A DNA stretch of 64,000 bases from positions 1,364,001-1,428,000 of the forward strand of contig NZ_CP106855.1 in NCBI RefSeq assembly GCF_002209355.2, in the 5' to 3' direction. The stretch is from Bdellovibrio sp. SKB1291214. Its GTDB lineage: Bacteria; Bdellovibrionota; Bdellovibrionia; Bdellovibrionales; Bdellovibrionaceae. Under the pieces are notes generated by a model, which saw only the letters and a list, made by a program, of their open reading frames with translations, did not search any database and was not told the origin of the DNA. Shown here in pieces: positions 1 to 7,851 of this stretch; the first letter of the stretch is position 1; the number at the start of each line of letters is the position of its first letter. Made by a program: the position numbers and the translations under genes.

Positions 1-120
1 CTTTCTTCACGAGCTGGGAACGTGCAAACAAAAGAACAGATGCTAGGCTCCTTAGAGCTGCAAAAGCCTTTGCAGGATTGGTACTTTAAGCAATTAGATT
101 CGTTTTTTCTGCGAACCTAA
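1..120 (+). CDS. C-terminal end of an unidentified protein (cut by window edge)
   Basis: Frame 1 of the + strand is open from the window edge for 39 codons and ends in TAA at 118-120. The encoded tail is ordinary in composition, ending in DSFFLRT, and its stop overlaps the stop of the convergent lipoprotein gene by a few bases. That is a common arrangement in this compact region. Nothing in the 39 residues identifies a family. It could be a chance open frame, but the clean overlap with the neighbour favours a real gene end. Confidence 0.45.
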   Translation, partial: LSSRAGNVQTKEQMLGSLELQKPLQDWYFKQLDSFFLRT

Positions 121-1628
121 TTACACTTGCCGCTGTCATTATAAAAGAACCAATGGAACTCAGCTTTATTAAAACCTGGTAGATGAAAGGAATTATTCTC
201 CTTACAATCTTTCACGCGGTATTCGTCATTCATCTTTAACATGTCTTGGAATGACGGAAGGTAGCCGTTCTTTTTATAAAACTCATTTTCTTTCGCATAG
301 ATGTTTTTTTCTAAAGCACTTGCCACAGCTTCAAACTGAACATTTGTTTTAATGCTCTGAACCGGCATGTATCTCGGAAGCGTATCTTTCGCCACGCCAA
401 ACTGGCGAACCATTTTTGCCAGATATGCTTTGCCCGCGTGCTTGGGCTCCCAGTGGAAATTATAACCTTTTTCAATCATCCAGCTATACACACTTTGCAA
501 AACCGCGTCCTGCATTCGTACTTGGCGCAAAAGTGGAAGGTATCTATATTCAGCGACCAGATCAAAACGTGGGTCGACCTCGATATCATAAGGCGCAAAC
601 AACGACGCTTTCGTTACTCCCAAAGATTTTGGATATTCGTTACCTTTGAATTTCGAAACCGTGCTGCGAAACATAGGTAACATCAATTGGCCATTCGAAG
701 CCCTATCGTAAGCCATGCGTGCAACTTCAGAGCAGAAAAGTGACGAGTAGTCGTCATCATTCATGTAAAAGTCATAGCGAATACCCTGCTTTCTATCCAA
801 GGCAGTTTGCGCATGATCGTACATAAAACGACCCGCTTTTTTGGCCAACGCTTCATCGGGATTTCTAAAAAGCATCACGCGAGAGTCTTCAGCCTGGCGC
901 CATTTCTCAAGCGGCGTCACGATCACACCGTACTGGATCAAGGCTTCAACCACATACTTGCGACCCATTTTATCTTCACTCACTAAGGCAAGATGAGAAA
1001 AATTTCCCTCTTCATCGGCGATACGTGCAATCATCGCTGACACGTAGGATTTGCCACGAATCAACATAATATCGCCCGTCTTTAGCTGAAAACCTTCAAA
1101 TTTTGGATTTGTCCAGGTGCTTGGTTTTTCGTTGGTTAAGATCGGTGTTTTTTTGAAAGTATAAACTTTTTGAACATACAACCAATCCAACAAATATTCT
1201 TCAGCAAAGCGTGCGTACTGGAAGCCCTCGCGGGTTTTGATAATGCACTCTTTGCTAAGTTCTTTACGTGAATCAAACTGTTGAAGCTTTTCATGCAACG
1301 ATACGCGGATTTGAAAAATCGTATCTAAAACTTCCGGGCCGGCTTGTTTTAAGCTTTCGCGCTCTATCGCCGTTTTTGGTATGAAATGATCCGCAGGCAG
1401 ATTGTACAAATAATCTGTCACGTTATTCACGAAAACGGCGCAGGTGTCTGCATTAAACACCTGGGGATTATTGATATCCGTTAAAACTCTTTTGCTACCC
1501 GAGATTAGTTCTGCTGCACTCGCAGGATTTCGATAGCTTAACGACTCAAGCGGTGGAGTTGGCTTATTGGAACAAGCCGCAAGAATTCCAATTACAGCAA
1601 CGGCCAAAGTGAGTGCTAGTTTTCCCAT
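117..1628 (-). CDS. lipoprotein with YiiX-like permuted papain-fold domain
   Basis: The 503-residue product starts with a lipoprotein signal peptide ending in the lipobox ILAAC, so it should be anchored in the envelope. A segment from about residue 183 has the GDIMLIRG motif, followed by FSHLALV with His about 212 and SSLFCSEV with Cys about 299. This order of Gly-Asp, His and then a late Cys is that of the circularly permuted NlpC/P60-like (YiiX/YebB) hydrolases, whose substrates may be lipids or peptides. About 180 residues before and 200 after this core are unassigned. In a predator it could act on prey or self envelope, but that is inference. The family is fairly likely; the substrate is unknown. 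Confidence 0.7.
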   Translation of the reverse strand: MGKLALTLAVAVIGILAACSNKPTPPLESLSYRNPASAAELISGSKRVLTDINNPQVFNADTCAVFVNNVTDYLYNLPADHFIPKTAIERESLKQAGPEVLDTIFQIRVSLHEKLQQFDSRKELSKECIIKTREGFQYARFAEEYLLDWLYVQKVYTFKKTPILTNEKPSTWTNPKFEGFQLKTGDIMLIRGKSYVSAMIARIADEEGNFSHLALVSEDKMGRKYVVEALIQYGVIVTPLEKWRQAEDSRVMLFRNPDEALAKKAGRFMYDHAQTALDRKQGIRYDFYMNDDDYSSLFCSEVARMAYDRASNGQLMLPMFRSTVSKFKGNEYPKSLGVTKASLFAPYDIEVDPRFDLVAEYRYLPLLRQVRMQDAVLQSVYSWMIEKGYNFHWEPKHAGKAYLAKMVRQFGVAKDTLPRYMPVQSIKTNVQFEAVASALEKNIYAKENEFYKKNGYLPSFQDMLKMNDEYRVKDCKENNSFHLPGFNKAEFHWFFYNDSGKCN

Positions 1629-1801
1629 GCAAATCCCCCAGAAATGACCTTATTTATTCGGCATCTCGAGAGCCCGATACAACTCGACCTAGGTCAAAGA
1701 AACTCACTAAATCAACAGGTTAACGCATCAAATCAAGATCGGAATATCACCCAGCTTTTCCCAAACCCGATTCTTGCCTTCAGAAGAACCAACATGCTAT
1801 G

Positions 1802-3478
1802 TTAGCTCCTCTTCAGATCGTTCCCGATGGACAGGTGGCCGAGTGGCTGAAGGCGCACGCCTGGAACGCGTGTGTAGGTCAAAAGCCTACCGAGAGTTCG
1901 AATCTCTCCCTGTCCGCCATTTTTGATAGTAGTCGAACCCTCGATAGGGTGACCCCCATAAATTCCAAGTTTGATCTTAGTCGGATGAATCTCTGCGAAC
2001 TGCAGAACATTCTCAAAGACCTCGCGGTGCTTTTCCTTGGGTGCCTCGTTAAGATGCTTAACTGCATATTCAACACGAGCCCTGATCGAGTTTTCTGAAA
2101 CCCCATGAGTCGTTGTTTTTATTTTCTGTGTTTCTAAATCCAGCTTTTGAGCTTTTAACTCCTGCATCTTTTTATTTATTTCTGTAAGACGCTTATAGAA
2201 TAATTCCGCGGAAAGCTCTGGCGGCAACTCTTCTATTCTTTGCATGATATTTTGAGCCTTCTTTTCATGGCTCTTGATTTCAGCGGCCACAGTTTTAAGT
2301 CGCGATTCCACAAAAGGAAGTTCTTTGTTGTTAGTAGCCTCGTAAGCCCCAATAGCCTGCTCAATTAATGATGGCCGACTCAAAATACTTCTTAGCGAAG
2401 AAAGAATCATATCCTCGAACTTAACCGCACGAACTCGTTGGATCTGGCACTTGTGCTTAGGGATACCGACCGCATTCAAAGTTCTATTGTGATCATAATA
2501 GTGATGCTTTTGAGTTTTGCCATGAGCACTCTTGCCATTTAGATGACGACCACAATCTCCGCAGATCACTTTTCCAGTTAATGGATAAGGGTAGGTCTTC
2601 CAATCGTTCGGCTTGAACCTTCTTCTGTTGGACTCTAGGATTTTTTGAACAGCCTCAAAGTCTTCGGCACTGATAATCGCAGGCCATGATGCTTTCACTT
2701 GGCGGATATCGCCACGCTTCTTATTAATCTCTCGCATACCGATCAAGGTTGCGTTAGTTAACAGGTGATGAAGACTTGCCACTGTAAACTTGTTGCCACC
2801 TCGGGGTTCGCCTTTGGAATTAATGTAGGCTTTCGTGCGAATACCCATGGCATTCAGTTTCAAACAAGTCTGGCGCATGTTCTTTACTTCTAGGAATACC
2901 TTGAAAATCATCTTTATCGACGATGACTCTTGTTCATGGATTAAAAGACTTCCCGGGTTGTCTGGATTGCGCTTGTACCCAAGCGGAATCACGCCGCCAT
3001 TCCAAAGGCCACGTTCCGCACGGCTGGTAAAATTGGCGGTAATACGTTCACCTGTTTGCTTGCGTTCAAATTGATTGAAGTTCACGAGGTTAAACATCAT
3101 CAACTCACCAGCAGCCGTTGTTGTATCGAACTGCTCGCGCAAAGTCACAAGCTTCACTTTGTGCTCTTTGAAAAAATCGAGCAAACTGCAAAAGTCTTTA
3201 ATAGAGCGCGATAGCCTTGACAATTCAGCTGCTAAAACTAAATTGATTCTGCCGACACGGATATCGGAAAGCATTCTTTGGAATTCAGGACGATTCATGT
3301 CCTTGCCGGATTTGGCTTCATCGCAATAGACATCAACGATCATGCCCCAATTAGGTTCTCTGCGATTTTGCCCTTCAATGTATTCCTCAGCTCGGCGTCG
3401 TTGAGAGACCAGAGAGCCTTCCAAAATTTTAGCCTGCTCCTCTGTCGATACACGAAGATAAATAGCGATTCTATTCAT
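1802..3478 (-). CDS. large serine recombinase (integrase), C-terminus swapped by integration
   Basis: The 558-residue protein begins MNRIAIYLRVSTEEQ, with the resolvase catalytic Ser at residue 11, followed by the SRLSRS motif near 88-93. A Recombinase domain (about 155-270) follows, then a zinc ribbon from CGDCG near 306 and a coiled-coil stretch rich in E, K and Q. I place the start at 3478, not 3493, because AAGGAGG sits 5 bases upstream and the ATG overlaps the stop of the preceding small gene (ATGA). The last 36 codons, from QGEIRTLGRL on, are the antisense of the tRNA-Ser gene. They replace an in-frame tail now found at 8408-8623. The enzyme should catalyse site-specific integration and excision of the element. 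Confidence 0.92.
   Translation of the reverse strand: MNRIAIYLRVSTEEQAKILEGSLVSQRRRAEEYIEGQNRREPNWGMIVDVYCDEAKSGKDMNRPEFQRMLSDIRVGRINLVLAAELSRLSRSIKDFCSLLDFFKEHKVKLVTLREQFDTTTAAGELMMFNLVNFNQFERKQTGERITANFTSRAERGLWNGGVIPLGYKRNPDNPGSLLIHEQESSSIKMIFKVFLEVKNMRQTCLKLNAMGIRTKAYINSKGEPRGGNKFTVASLHHLLTNATLIGMREINKKRGDIRQVKASWPAIISAEDFEAVQKILESNRRRFKPNDWKTYPYPLTGKVICGDCGRHLNGKSAHGKTQKHHYYDHNRTLNAVGIPKHKCQIQRVRAVKFEDMILSSLRSILSRPSLIEQAIGAYEATNNKELPFVESRLKTVAAEIKSHEKKAQNIMQRIEELPPELSAELFYKRLTEINKKMQELKAQKLDLETQKIKTTTHGVSENSIRARVEYAVKHLNEAPKEKHREVFENVLQFAEIHPTKIKLGIYGGHPIEGSTTIKNGGQGEIRTLGRLLTYTRVPGVRLQPLGHLSIGNDLKRS
1829..1919 (+). tRNA. tRNA-Ser (anticodon GGA)
   Basis: The acceptor strands GGACAGG (1829-1835) and CCTGTCC (1909-1915) pair, followed by discriminator G and an encoded CCA. 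The anticodon stem CACGC/GCGTG encloses loop CTGGAAC with anticodon GGA. A long variable arm (GTAGGTC..GCCTAC) and the T-arm GAGAGTTCGAATCTCTC complete a class II serine tRNA. Its 3' end serves as the integration site for two mobile elements. The tRNA remains complete because both attachment repeats preserve the 3' end. Confidence 0.97.
1906..1924 (+). repeat. attachment repeat, left copy (tRNA-Ser 3' end)
   Basis: The 19 bases CTCCCTGTCCGCCATTTTT, covering the 3' end of the tRNA and the next five T residues, recur exactly at 15535-15553. A 15-base part of it plus GAT (TCCGCCATTTTTGAT, 1913-1927) recurs at 8609-8623. The first match is read as the tyrosine-integrase satellite repeat and the second as the serine-recombinase crossover region. 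Confidence 0.9.
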
Positions 3479-3666
3479 GCGGCCTCCTTCCAAACGACCT
3501 CTTCTTTTCGGTCATTTTGTATGGTTACTAAAAGCTTTTCCTCCTGGGTTCTTAAGAGTGTTTCAATCTCAAGCAAGGTCGATATCAGCTGGGCACGTCT
3601 GCGATTTAATTCGCTTTCAGTGATGCTGACCTGTAACTGCTCGATCTTTAAATCCTCTATATTCAA
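3475..3666 (-). CDS. 63-residue coiled-coil protein coupled to the recombinase
   Basis: This small gene precedes the serine recombinase and overlaps its start (TGA/ATG as ATGA), so the two are probably translated together. The start is TTG at 3666, which overlaps the stop of a six-codon leader ORF. The product is charged and predicted helical throughout, with regular E/L/Q spacing, and has no membrane segment or cysteine. By position it could be an accessory or directionality protein for the recombinase. That is inference: no family is recognised and it has no clear helix-turn-helix. Confidence 0.55.
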   Translation of the reverse strand: MNIEDLKIEQLQVSITESELNRRRAQLISTLLEIETLLRTQEEKLLVTIQNDRKEEVVWKEAA

Positions 3667-3683
3667 TTAAAACATTCCTTCAT
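3663..3683 (-). CDS. six-codon leader ORF upstream of the 63-residue gene
   Basis: A strong AAAAGGAGG with a 7-base spacer precedes ATG AAG GAA TGT TTT AAT TGA. The stop overlaps the TTG start of the next gene (TTGA), while that TTG lacks its own ribosome site at normal distance. Ribosomes would therefore load at the leader and restart at the gene. A second leader of exactly the same length precedes the Replic_Relax-like gene in the same element. Confidence 0.4.
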   Translation of the reverse strand: MKECFN

Positions 3684-3706
3684 AAAAATACCTCCTTTTA
3701 AAATCT

Positions 3707-3804
3707 GTTACTTAAACTCTTAATTCTACTTCCACTCCTTTCTTCTTCCCTTACTTATACTCTTACCTACCACCACACACTAAACTCACTCATTCCATCC
3801 CCAT
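3707..3804. other. 98-base stretch with no G on the + strand
   Basis: From 3707 to 3804 the + strand holds only A, C and T, so the - strand, which is the sense strand of the recombinase operon, has no C. No reading frame explains this. It lies directly between the large hairpin and the leader of the recombinase operon. On the + strand it resembles a C-rich, G-poor Rho-loading region; as single-stranded DNA it would be unstructured, as seen near some replication origins. Confidence 0.7.
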
Positions 3805-3893
3805 GCATCCTCACTCCTGACCCCTTACCACCACAACGTTGGGGGTGAGGGGTCAGGAGTGAGGATGCCGGCCCGCAGGGCCGTTGGAATGAG
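3789..3893. repeat. large nested inverted repeat (62-nt hairpin plus outer stem)
   Basis: Bases 3806-3825 are the exact reverse complement of 3848-3867 (20 bp), and pairing extends inward to 27 bp with two mismatches around a loop containing AACGTT. Outside it, CTCATTCC (3789-3796) pairs with GGAATGAG (3886-3893). A small hairpin, CGGCCC-GCA-GGGCCG, sits at 3869-3883. No T-run follows on either strand, so a plain intrinsic terminator is unlikely. An origin, transfer-origin or recombination structure, or an RNA element, are the alternatives. Confidence 0.85.
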
Positions 3894-3902
3894 GGAGTTG
3901 GG

Positions 3903-4727
3903 TTATGAAATCAAGGACATAGGTACTTCCCTGATCTCAAATTTTTGGGGTTCAAGCCTGCTCACCCCTTGATCGCCCCTGTGAGCAGGTGAGTAAATTC
4001 TAGAGCGATCAAAGTGAATGCTCGATAATGGCATTGGCTCTTGTTTGTCGGCGAAATAGACTTGCGGGACTTCGTCCTTTAGAAAGTCAGAAACGTCCGA
4101 GAACAAGAGAATTTTTGAATCGAAAAGATAACAGCTCTCTGCAATTCTGCTGATGATCTCTTTGTCTTTGATGCTTCTTACGAAGTACCACACATGATCA
4201 AGGTTGATGTCTCGGTATTCGCGAAAGATGTCCTTGTACCGTGATTCACTTTTTCTTGTAAGCTCAAGCTCGATGGCAATTTCAACATCTTTGCCTCTAA
4301 TGGGCTCGATCAACATTCCATCAGGGATGAGTTGTTCTTTGGCGTGACGATATTTATAATTTTTGAAGGCGTGAGACTTTAAATGGTACTCGGGAGTCCA
4401 ATCGCGTGCCAATCCCATGTCCTCGAATTTCATTCGAACGTCGTTCAAAAGGACATCGTGATAGATTGTGTTGCGATTTGAGAACTGCATCGACTCTTCT
4501 ACTGCGAGTAGTCGTTTTCCCTTGAGGCCAAGAGTCCATGTACTTGTCCCATCATCCAAAGGAACTGAGCGACGGATGAAAGTTCCATGATCTAATGCTC
4601 GTAGACGTCTGAGTGCCGTGGTCTTTGCGATTGATTGGAAGTGAAGTCGGATCACTTGAGGTGTTGAAAGAACACCGTATTTCTTAAGATTTTCCAAGAG
4701 CAATAGATCTCTTGGTTGAAGGATCAT
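3903..4727 (-). CDS. Replic_Relax-like mobile-element protein
   Basis: The 274-residue product has an N-terminal winged-helix region (about 1-75: LRRLRALDHGTFIRRS, then WTLGLKGKRLL). A nuclease-fold-like region follows, with IPDGML near 137 and VEIAIELELTRKS near 148-160. This is the layout of Replic_Relax proteins found on plasmids and integrative elements, thought to act near replication or transfer origins. The D and ExE residues recall PD-(D/E)xK folds, but activity is unproven. It is expressed toward the hairpin and the recombinase operon. Its start follows a six-codon leader ORF by one base, with no ribosome site of its own. It could instead be a transcription factor of the element. Confidence 0.65.
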   Translation of the reverse strand: MILQPRDLLLLENLKKYGVLSTPQVIRLHFQSIAKTTALRRLRALDHGTFIRRSVPLDDGTSTWTLGLKGKRLLAVEESMQFSNRNTIYHDVLLNDVRMKFEDMGLARDWTPEYHLKSHAFKNYKYRHAKEQLIPDGMLIEPIRGKDVEIAIELELTRKSESRYKDIFREYRDINLDHVWYFVRSIKDKEIISRIAESCYLFDSKILLFSDVSDFLKDEVPQVYFADKQEPMPLSSIHFDRSRIYSPAHRGDQGVSRLEPQKFEIREVPMSLIS

Positions 4728-4728
4728 G

Positions 4729-4749
4729 TTAAAATTTAGCTCGATTCAT
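4729..4749 (-). CDS. six-codon leader ORF upstream of the Replic_Relax-like gene
   Basis: AGGAGG, a 6-base spacer and ATG AAT CGA GCT AAA TTT TAA precede the main ATG (4727) by a single base. The main ATG is about 28 bases from the Shine-Dalgarno sequence, too far for direct loading, so re-initiation after the leader is likely. The construction matches the leader at 3663-3683 in length and layout, but the encoded peptides differ (MNRAKF and MKECFN). Confidence 0.4.
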   Translation of the reverse strand: MNRAKF

Positions 4750-5164
4750 GTGTAACCTCCTAGGTTGATTATGTTTGCATTTGGTTCCTCTCGTAAAAAG
4801 CCCTTAGAAAATGATAATGATTTTAAAATTGGCAAGGTCACTTCAAAAAATAAAGGCGCGGTTTTTTAAGCCAGCGCCTTCTAATCAGAATTTTGTAAAA
4901 GAATCTAGTGGTTCTAATCACCGTTGAACATTTTATAGGACCGATACCATTAAGCCATTGCTCTATCATAAAAGAGTTCATCATCACAAGTTCTCTGCTA
5001 AAAAGCCTTTTCGCGAGGGCAAAAATTCGCGAGATATTTTTGCAGGCTATCGAATAAGCGTCCAAAGTCGTTGGCGAGAGTGATGACGAAGAAACTCACG
5101 TATTGAGCATGGATCTCTTTAATATGATCTAATACTAATGGGGCCAAGACCTTCAACCCAACCC
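4750..5164. other. intergenic stretch without a convincing gene
   Basis: About 415 bases separate the Replic_Relax-like gene from the next secreted-protein gene. A 75-codon frame on the - strand (4838-5065) is open, but it has no ribosome site, odd basic composition and no recognisable family; it may be a decayed gene. AAGGCGC (4853-4859) and GCGCCTT (4874-4880) can form a short hairpin. I see nothing else supported here. Confidence 0.5.
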
Positions 5165-6100
5165 TTATTTCCCTTTTTTTGCCGGAACAATCGCGAATCC
5201 CGCCTCTGGTGACGACGCCGTGATATCCACAAATTTACTTTGGAACTTTCCCGTCATCGCAGCTGCACATAAATCAACAGCATCATCCGCCATGCGGTTT
5301 GATGTAACGAAGAACTCTTTGGCTTTTTCCATGCATTGGGCGCTATTCATGCCTTTGAAAACTTCTTTTGCAGGAATAAAGAAGATGCTGCCAATTCTGG
5401 AAACATCATGACCTCCAATACCAAGACTTTCGCTTTGGCAGGTCGCTGCACAGATATAAACATTTTTAACGGTACGATCGAAGATTAATCTATCGCCGTC
5501 ACGACCTGTGACTTCCTCAGCGAAGGTGCCAACGAAGTTCATGGAAGTGCTATAGTCCCGGTCATCGATACCGGCTAGACCCATGTATTCGTGAATCAAG
5601 ATAGAATAGCCTTGCTCTCCACCCGCAGTGATGAGGTCGCAAGCGGTTTTGTCTACGACGATCAATTTGTAGTCTGGAAAGTTAATGGCGTTCTTTTTTT
5701 CCCCTCGCAACAGAGGCAGGCTTTCACCCTGCACAAATGTTGCATTTTGAATTGCAGTTTGCAGTGCAAGCTCCTGATCTCTACTCAAGGAAGCACGCCA
5801 GTGACCTTGATATACAAGATCCTTGGTTAACTTCACGATGCTCATGGCGCAAGTGTTGCCCCCGCCACCCGAGCCCGGACCGAACTGTTTTGAAACTTCA
5901 AATTTACCAGGGGGTAAATCGCCTTGCTTGAAGCTTATTTTTTTGTTGTCCAAAATTTTAGGCATATACTTTGCCGCTTGAATCAGACGGGCCGTCTCAT
6001 TTTGAGACGGTTTCACAACCTGCTGTTGAGCTTCAGAAACAGAGACAAAATTTGTCACCAAAGCCAAGATCAAAGCGTATACGAAAGATCTGTATTTCAT
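5165..6100 (-). CDS. secreted protein with HEYMG motif (possible metallopeptidase relative)
   Basis: A signal peptide ending near SVSEA-QQQ directs the 311-residue product out of the cytoplasm; AGGAG sits 5 bases before the ATG. A glycine-rich patch (GPGSGGGGNTC, about 74-84) and four or more cysteines follow. Around residue 170, LIHEYMGLAGIDDRDYS has the His-Glu spacing of a metallopeptidase helix, but no second zinc His is evident, so catalysis is uncertain. The gene is followed by nothing co-oriented for 400 bases and is preceded by another small secreted protein. It lies inside the serine-recombinase element, so it is probably cargo acting at the cell surface or in prey. Confidence 0.6.
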   Translation of the reverse strand: MKYRSFVYALILALVTNFVSVSEAQQQVVKPSQNETARLIQAAKYMPKILDNKKISFKQGDLPPGKFEVSKQFGPGSGGGGNTCAMSIVKLTKDLVYQGHWRASLSRDQELALQTAIQNATFVQGESLPLLRGEKKNAINFPDYKLIVVDKTACDLITAGGEQGYSILIHEYMGLAGIDDRDYSTSMNFVGTFAEEVTGRDGDRLIFDRTVKNVYICAATCQSESLGIGGHDVSRIGSIFFIPAKEVFKGMNSAQCMEKAKEFFVTSNRMADDAVDLCAAAMTGKFQSKFVDITASSPEAGFAIVPAKKGK

Positions 6101-6157
6101 GGGAACTCCTACGAATTATTCATAGCAACTACGGTGCCGCCGCTACGGGTGCAACGA

Positions 6158-6571
6158 CTAGACGTCGTTGGAGCCAGCGCATTGCATGCGGATCTTGTTT
6201 TTGAATAACCCCTGAGAGCTTTTAACAGCGAATTCAACTTCGGCAGCGCCACGAATTTCGCTTTCCGTGTAGCTCACAGGACCGACTGGTTTTACGATCA
6301 CGTATTGTTCGGCTCGATCGTCTTTAAGAAGAAGCATTGGTTGGTAAGGTGTCGCCAAGGCTCGTTCAGAAGAAACCGTATATTTAACCCCTTTGATCGT
6401 TATATACACATCACTGTGAACATCTTGAACATCGTTTGCGGCATTGTAGTTGATAACATCCCAGGCAATGGAGTTGCCGGACTTGTCTGCACAACGATAG
6501 TCCTTCGTCGGTGGCGTTGCTTGCGCCAAAACGGAAGTACAAAGAACAGAAACAAAAATAAATGCTTTCAT
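6158..6571 (-). CDS. small secreted protein
   Basis: The 137-residue product has a clear signal peptide (MKAFIFVSVLCTSVLAQA) and a mature part of mixed beta-like character with two cysteines (YRCADKS near 27 and RMQCAG near the end). These could form one disulfide spanning the domain. It is followed on the same strand after 57 bases by the HEYMG secreted protein, suggesting an operon of two exported proteins. No family is recognised. It lies within the serine-recombinase element. Confidence 0.6.
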   Translation of the reverse strand: MKAFIFVSVLCTSVLAQATPPTKDYRCADKSGNSIAWDVINYNAANDVQDVHSDVYITIKGVKYTVSSERALATPYQPMLLLKDDRAEQYVIVKPVGPVSYTESEIRGAAEVEFAVKSSQGLFKNKIRMQCAGSNDV

Positions 6572-6686
6572 AAAATCTCCTAAGTTAATCCCGCCCTATT
6601 TTGAGGCAGCTAGTTGTTGGAATAGGTTATAAAGCATCTCAACGCGCAGCTCCATTTATTTAATATTAATTTAGTACTTATATGAT

Positions 6687-6692
6687 TATAAT
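6687..6692 (+). promoter_or_regulatory. -10 box TATAAT just upstream of the TIGR02147-type gene
   Basis: A perfect TATAAT lies 9 bases before the ATG at 6702. Transcription starting 6-8 bases after it would begin at or within a few bases of the start codon, giving a leaderless or nearly leaderless mRNA. This fits the absence of a Shine-Dalgarno sequence. The -35 position (about 6664-6669, TATTAA) is a poor match. Confidence 0.5.
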
Positions 6693-6701
6693 TTATGAAC
6701 A

Positions 6702-7520
6702 ATGGTTTCAGTCTATGAGTTTACGGACTATAAAACGTATCTAAAGAAGCGGGTTTCCCAGTCCGAGCAGCGTGGTTTTGCGACCCGTTTGGCGGAGGCC
6801 GCGGGCTGCCAGCGGTCTTACTTTTCCACGGTTTTAAATGGCAACATCCATCTTTTACCCGAGCATGCCTTTGGCATCAGTGAGTTCTTAGGACTCTCTC
6901 ATGAAGAGCAAGAATATCTGTTCCTGATTTTGGATTATAACCGCGCTGGGAACGCCGCCTTTCGTTCACATCTTTTAAAAAAAATTAAGGAAAAGCAGCT
7001 CGCCTGGAAGGATTTTAAAAATCGTCTGAAGAAGGACAGCATCGCAGAAGTTGAAGACATGTCGGTTCGACAGTTTTATTATTCTTCGTGGCTGTACGCC
7101 GCAATTCATATCGCGGTCAGCATCCCTAAACTTGGAGAGGTTAAACATTTGTCGACTTACTTTGGAATCTCCGAATCAGTCGCCGTATGGCATCTTGAAA
7201 AATTAGCACAAATGGGATTGGTCGAAAAAAAAAGCGGCCGATGGAGCTGGAAAAGCGGCGATCTGCATCTTTCCAAAGATTCTCCGTGGATTGCAACTCA
7301 TCACTCGAACTGGCGCATGCAGGCTTTAAATGATCTGCCGCAAAGAAAAACCGAATCACTGCACTTTTCGGTCGTGCAATCTTTAAGCAAGGACGATATC
7401 GAAAAACTTCGCTTCCGTATTGTGGAGTGGGTAGAGGAATTTAAAAAGATCGCAAGCCCTTCAACCCCGGAAGAGATTGTGTGTTTGAATTTGGATTTCT
7501 TTAAGCCTGGAGCAAATTAA
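6702..7520 (+). CDS. TIGR02147-family (DUF4423-like) regulator
   Basis: The 272-residue product begins with the VYEFTDYKTYLKK segment typical of TIGR02147 proteins. A helix-turn-helix region follows (about 25-60: TRLAEAAGCQRSYFSTVLNG), then a second winged-helix-like segment (about 150-190: YFGISESVAVWHLEKLAQMGLVEK) and a C-terminal domain. The family is strongly expanded in Bdellovibrio and Fibrobacter relatives and is assumed to regulate transcription. It is divergent from the small secreted proteins at 5165-6571, which are natural candidate targets. As one of few regulators inside the serine-recombinase element, it may control the cargo. Confidence 0.8.
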   Translation: MVSVYEFTDYKTYLKKRVSQSEQRGFATRLAEAAGCQRSYFSTVLNGNIHLLPEHAFGISEFLGLSHEEQEYLFLILDYNRAGNAAFRSHLLKKIKEKQLAWKDFKNRLKKDSIAEVEDMSVRQFYYSSWLYAAIHIAVSIPKLGEVKHLSTYFGISESVAVWHLEKLAQMGLVEKKSGRWSWKSGDLHLSKDSPWIATHHSNWRMQALNDLPQRKTESLHFSVVQSLSKDDIEKLRFRIVEWVEEFKKIASPSTPEEIVCLNLDFFKPGAN

Positions 7521-7851
7521 TTAAAATTTCACGTTGGAACTCAGGTCATCAACCAAATCTTTAAGAGCCTTAAAACGTATATATTTGCACTGGCTTCTTT
7601 GTTTCAAATAAGGCCATCTACTAGGGAACGCTTGAAGCAGGGGCTTCGTCTTGTGGGTCGGTCCCTAAATGGCGTCTGTATTAGTTTGCGAGCTATCTTG
7701 ACTCTCCTTAATTGACCGCGATCACTTAGTCAGAACCGAGACTTGTCACAAGGAAGCCAAGCCCATTTAAATCTAGACTGTCATGTTGATATGTAAGAAA
7801 CTCTCTTTGAATAAAAATTATGATTTATGAAAACACTTAAGTGAGGTTTGA
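7521..7851. other. intergenic stretch with a possible structured RNA
   Basis: These 331 bases hold no supported gene. A nested stem is visible: TAGGGA (7622-7627) pairs with TCCCTA (7662-7667), enclosing GAAGC (7634-7638) with GCTTC (7643-7647). It is followed by no T-run. The rest is AT-rich near 7790-7850, where a promoter for the next secreted-protein gene is expected. Confidence 0.35.

Noticed and set aside
1799-2098. Open frame on the + strand running through the tRNA-Ser gene
   Set aside because: It covers the tRNA and the antisense of the recombinase; no ribosome site and no protein-like pattern.
3806-3867. Hairpin as a simple terminator for the Replic_Relax-like gene
   Set aside because: Arms are far longer than usual and no U-run follows on either strand.
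4838-5065. 75-codon frame on the - strand
   Set aside because: No ribosome site, odd basic composition and no family; kept only as a remark in the intergenic entry.
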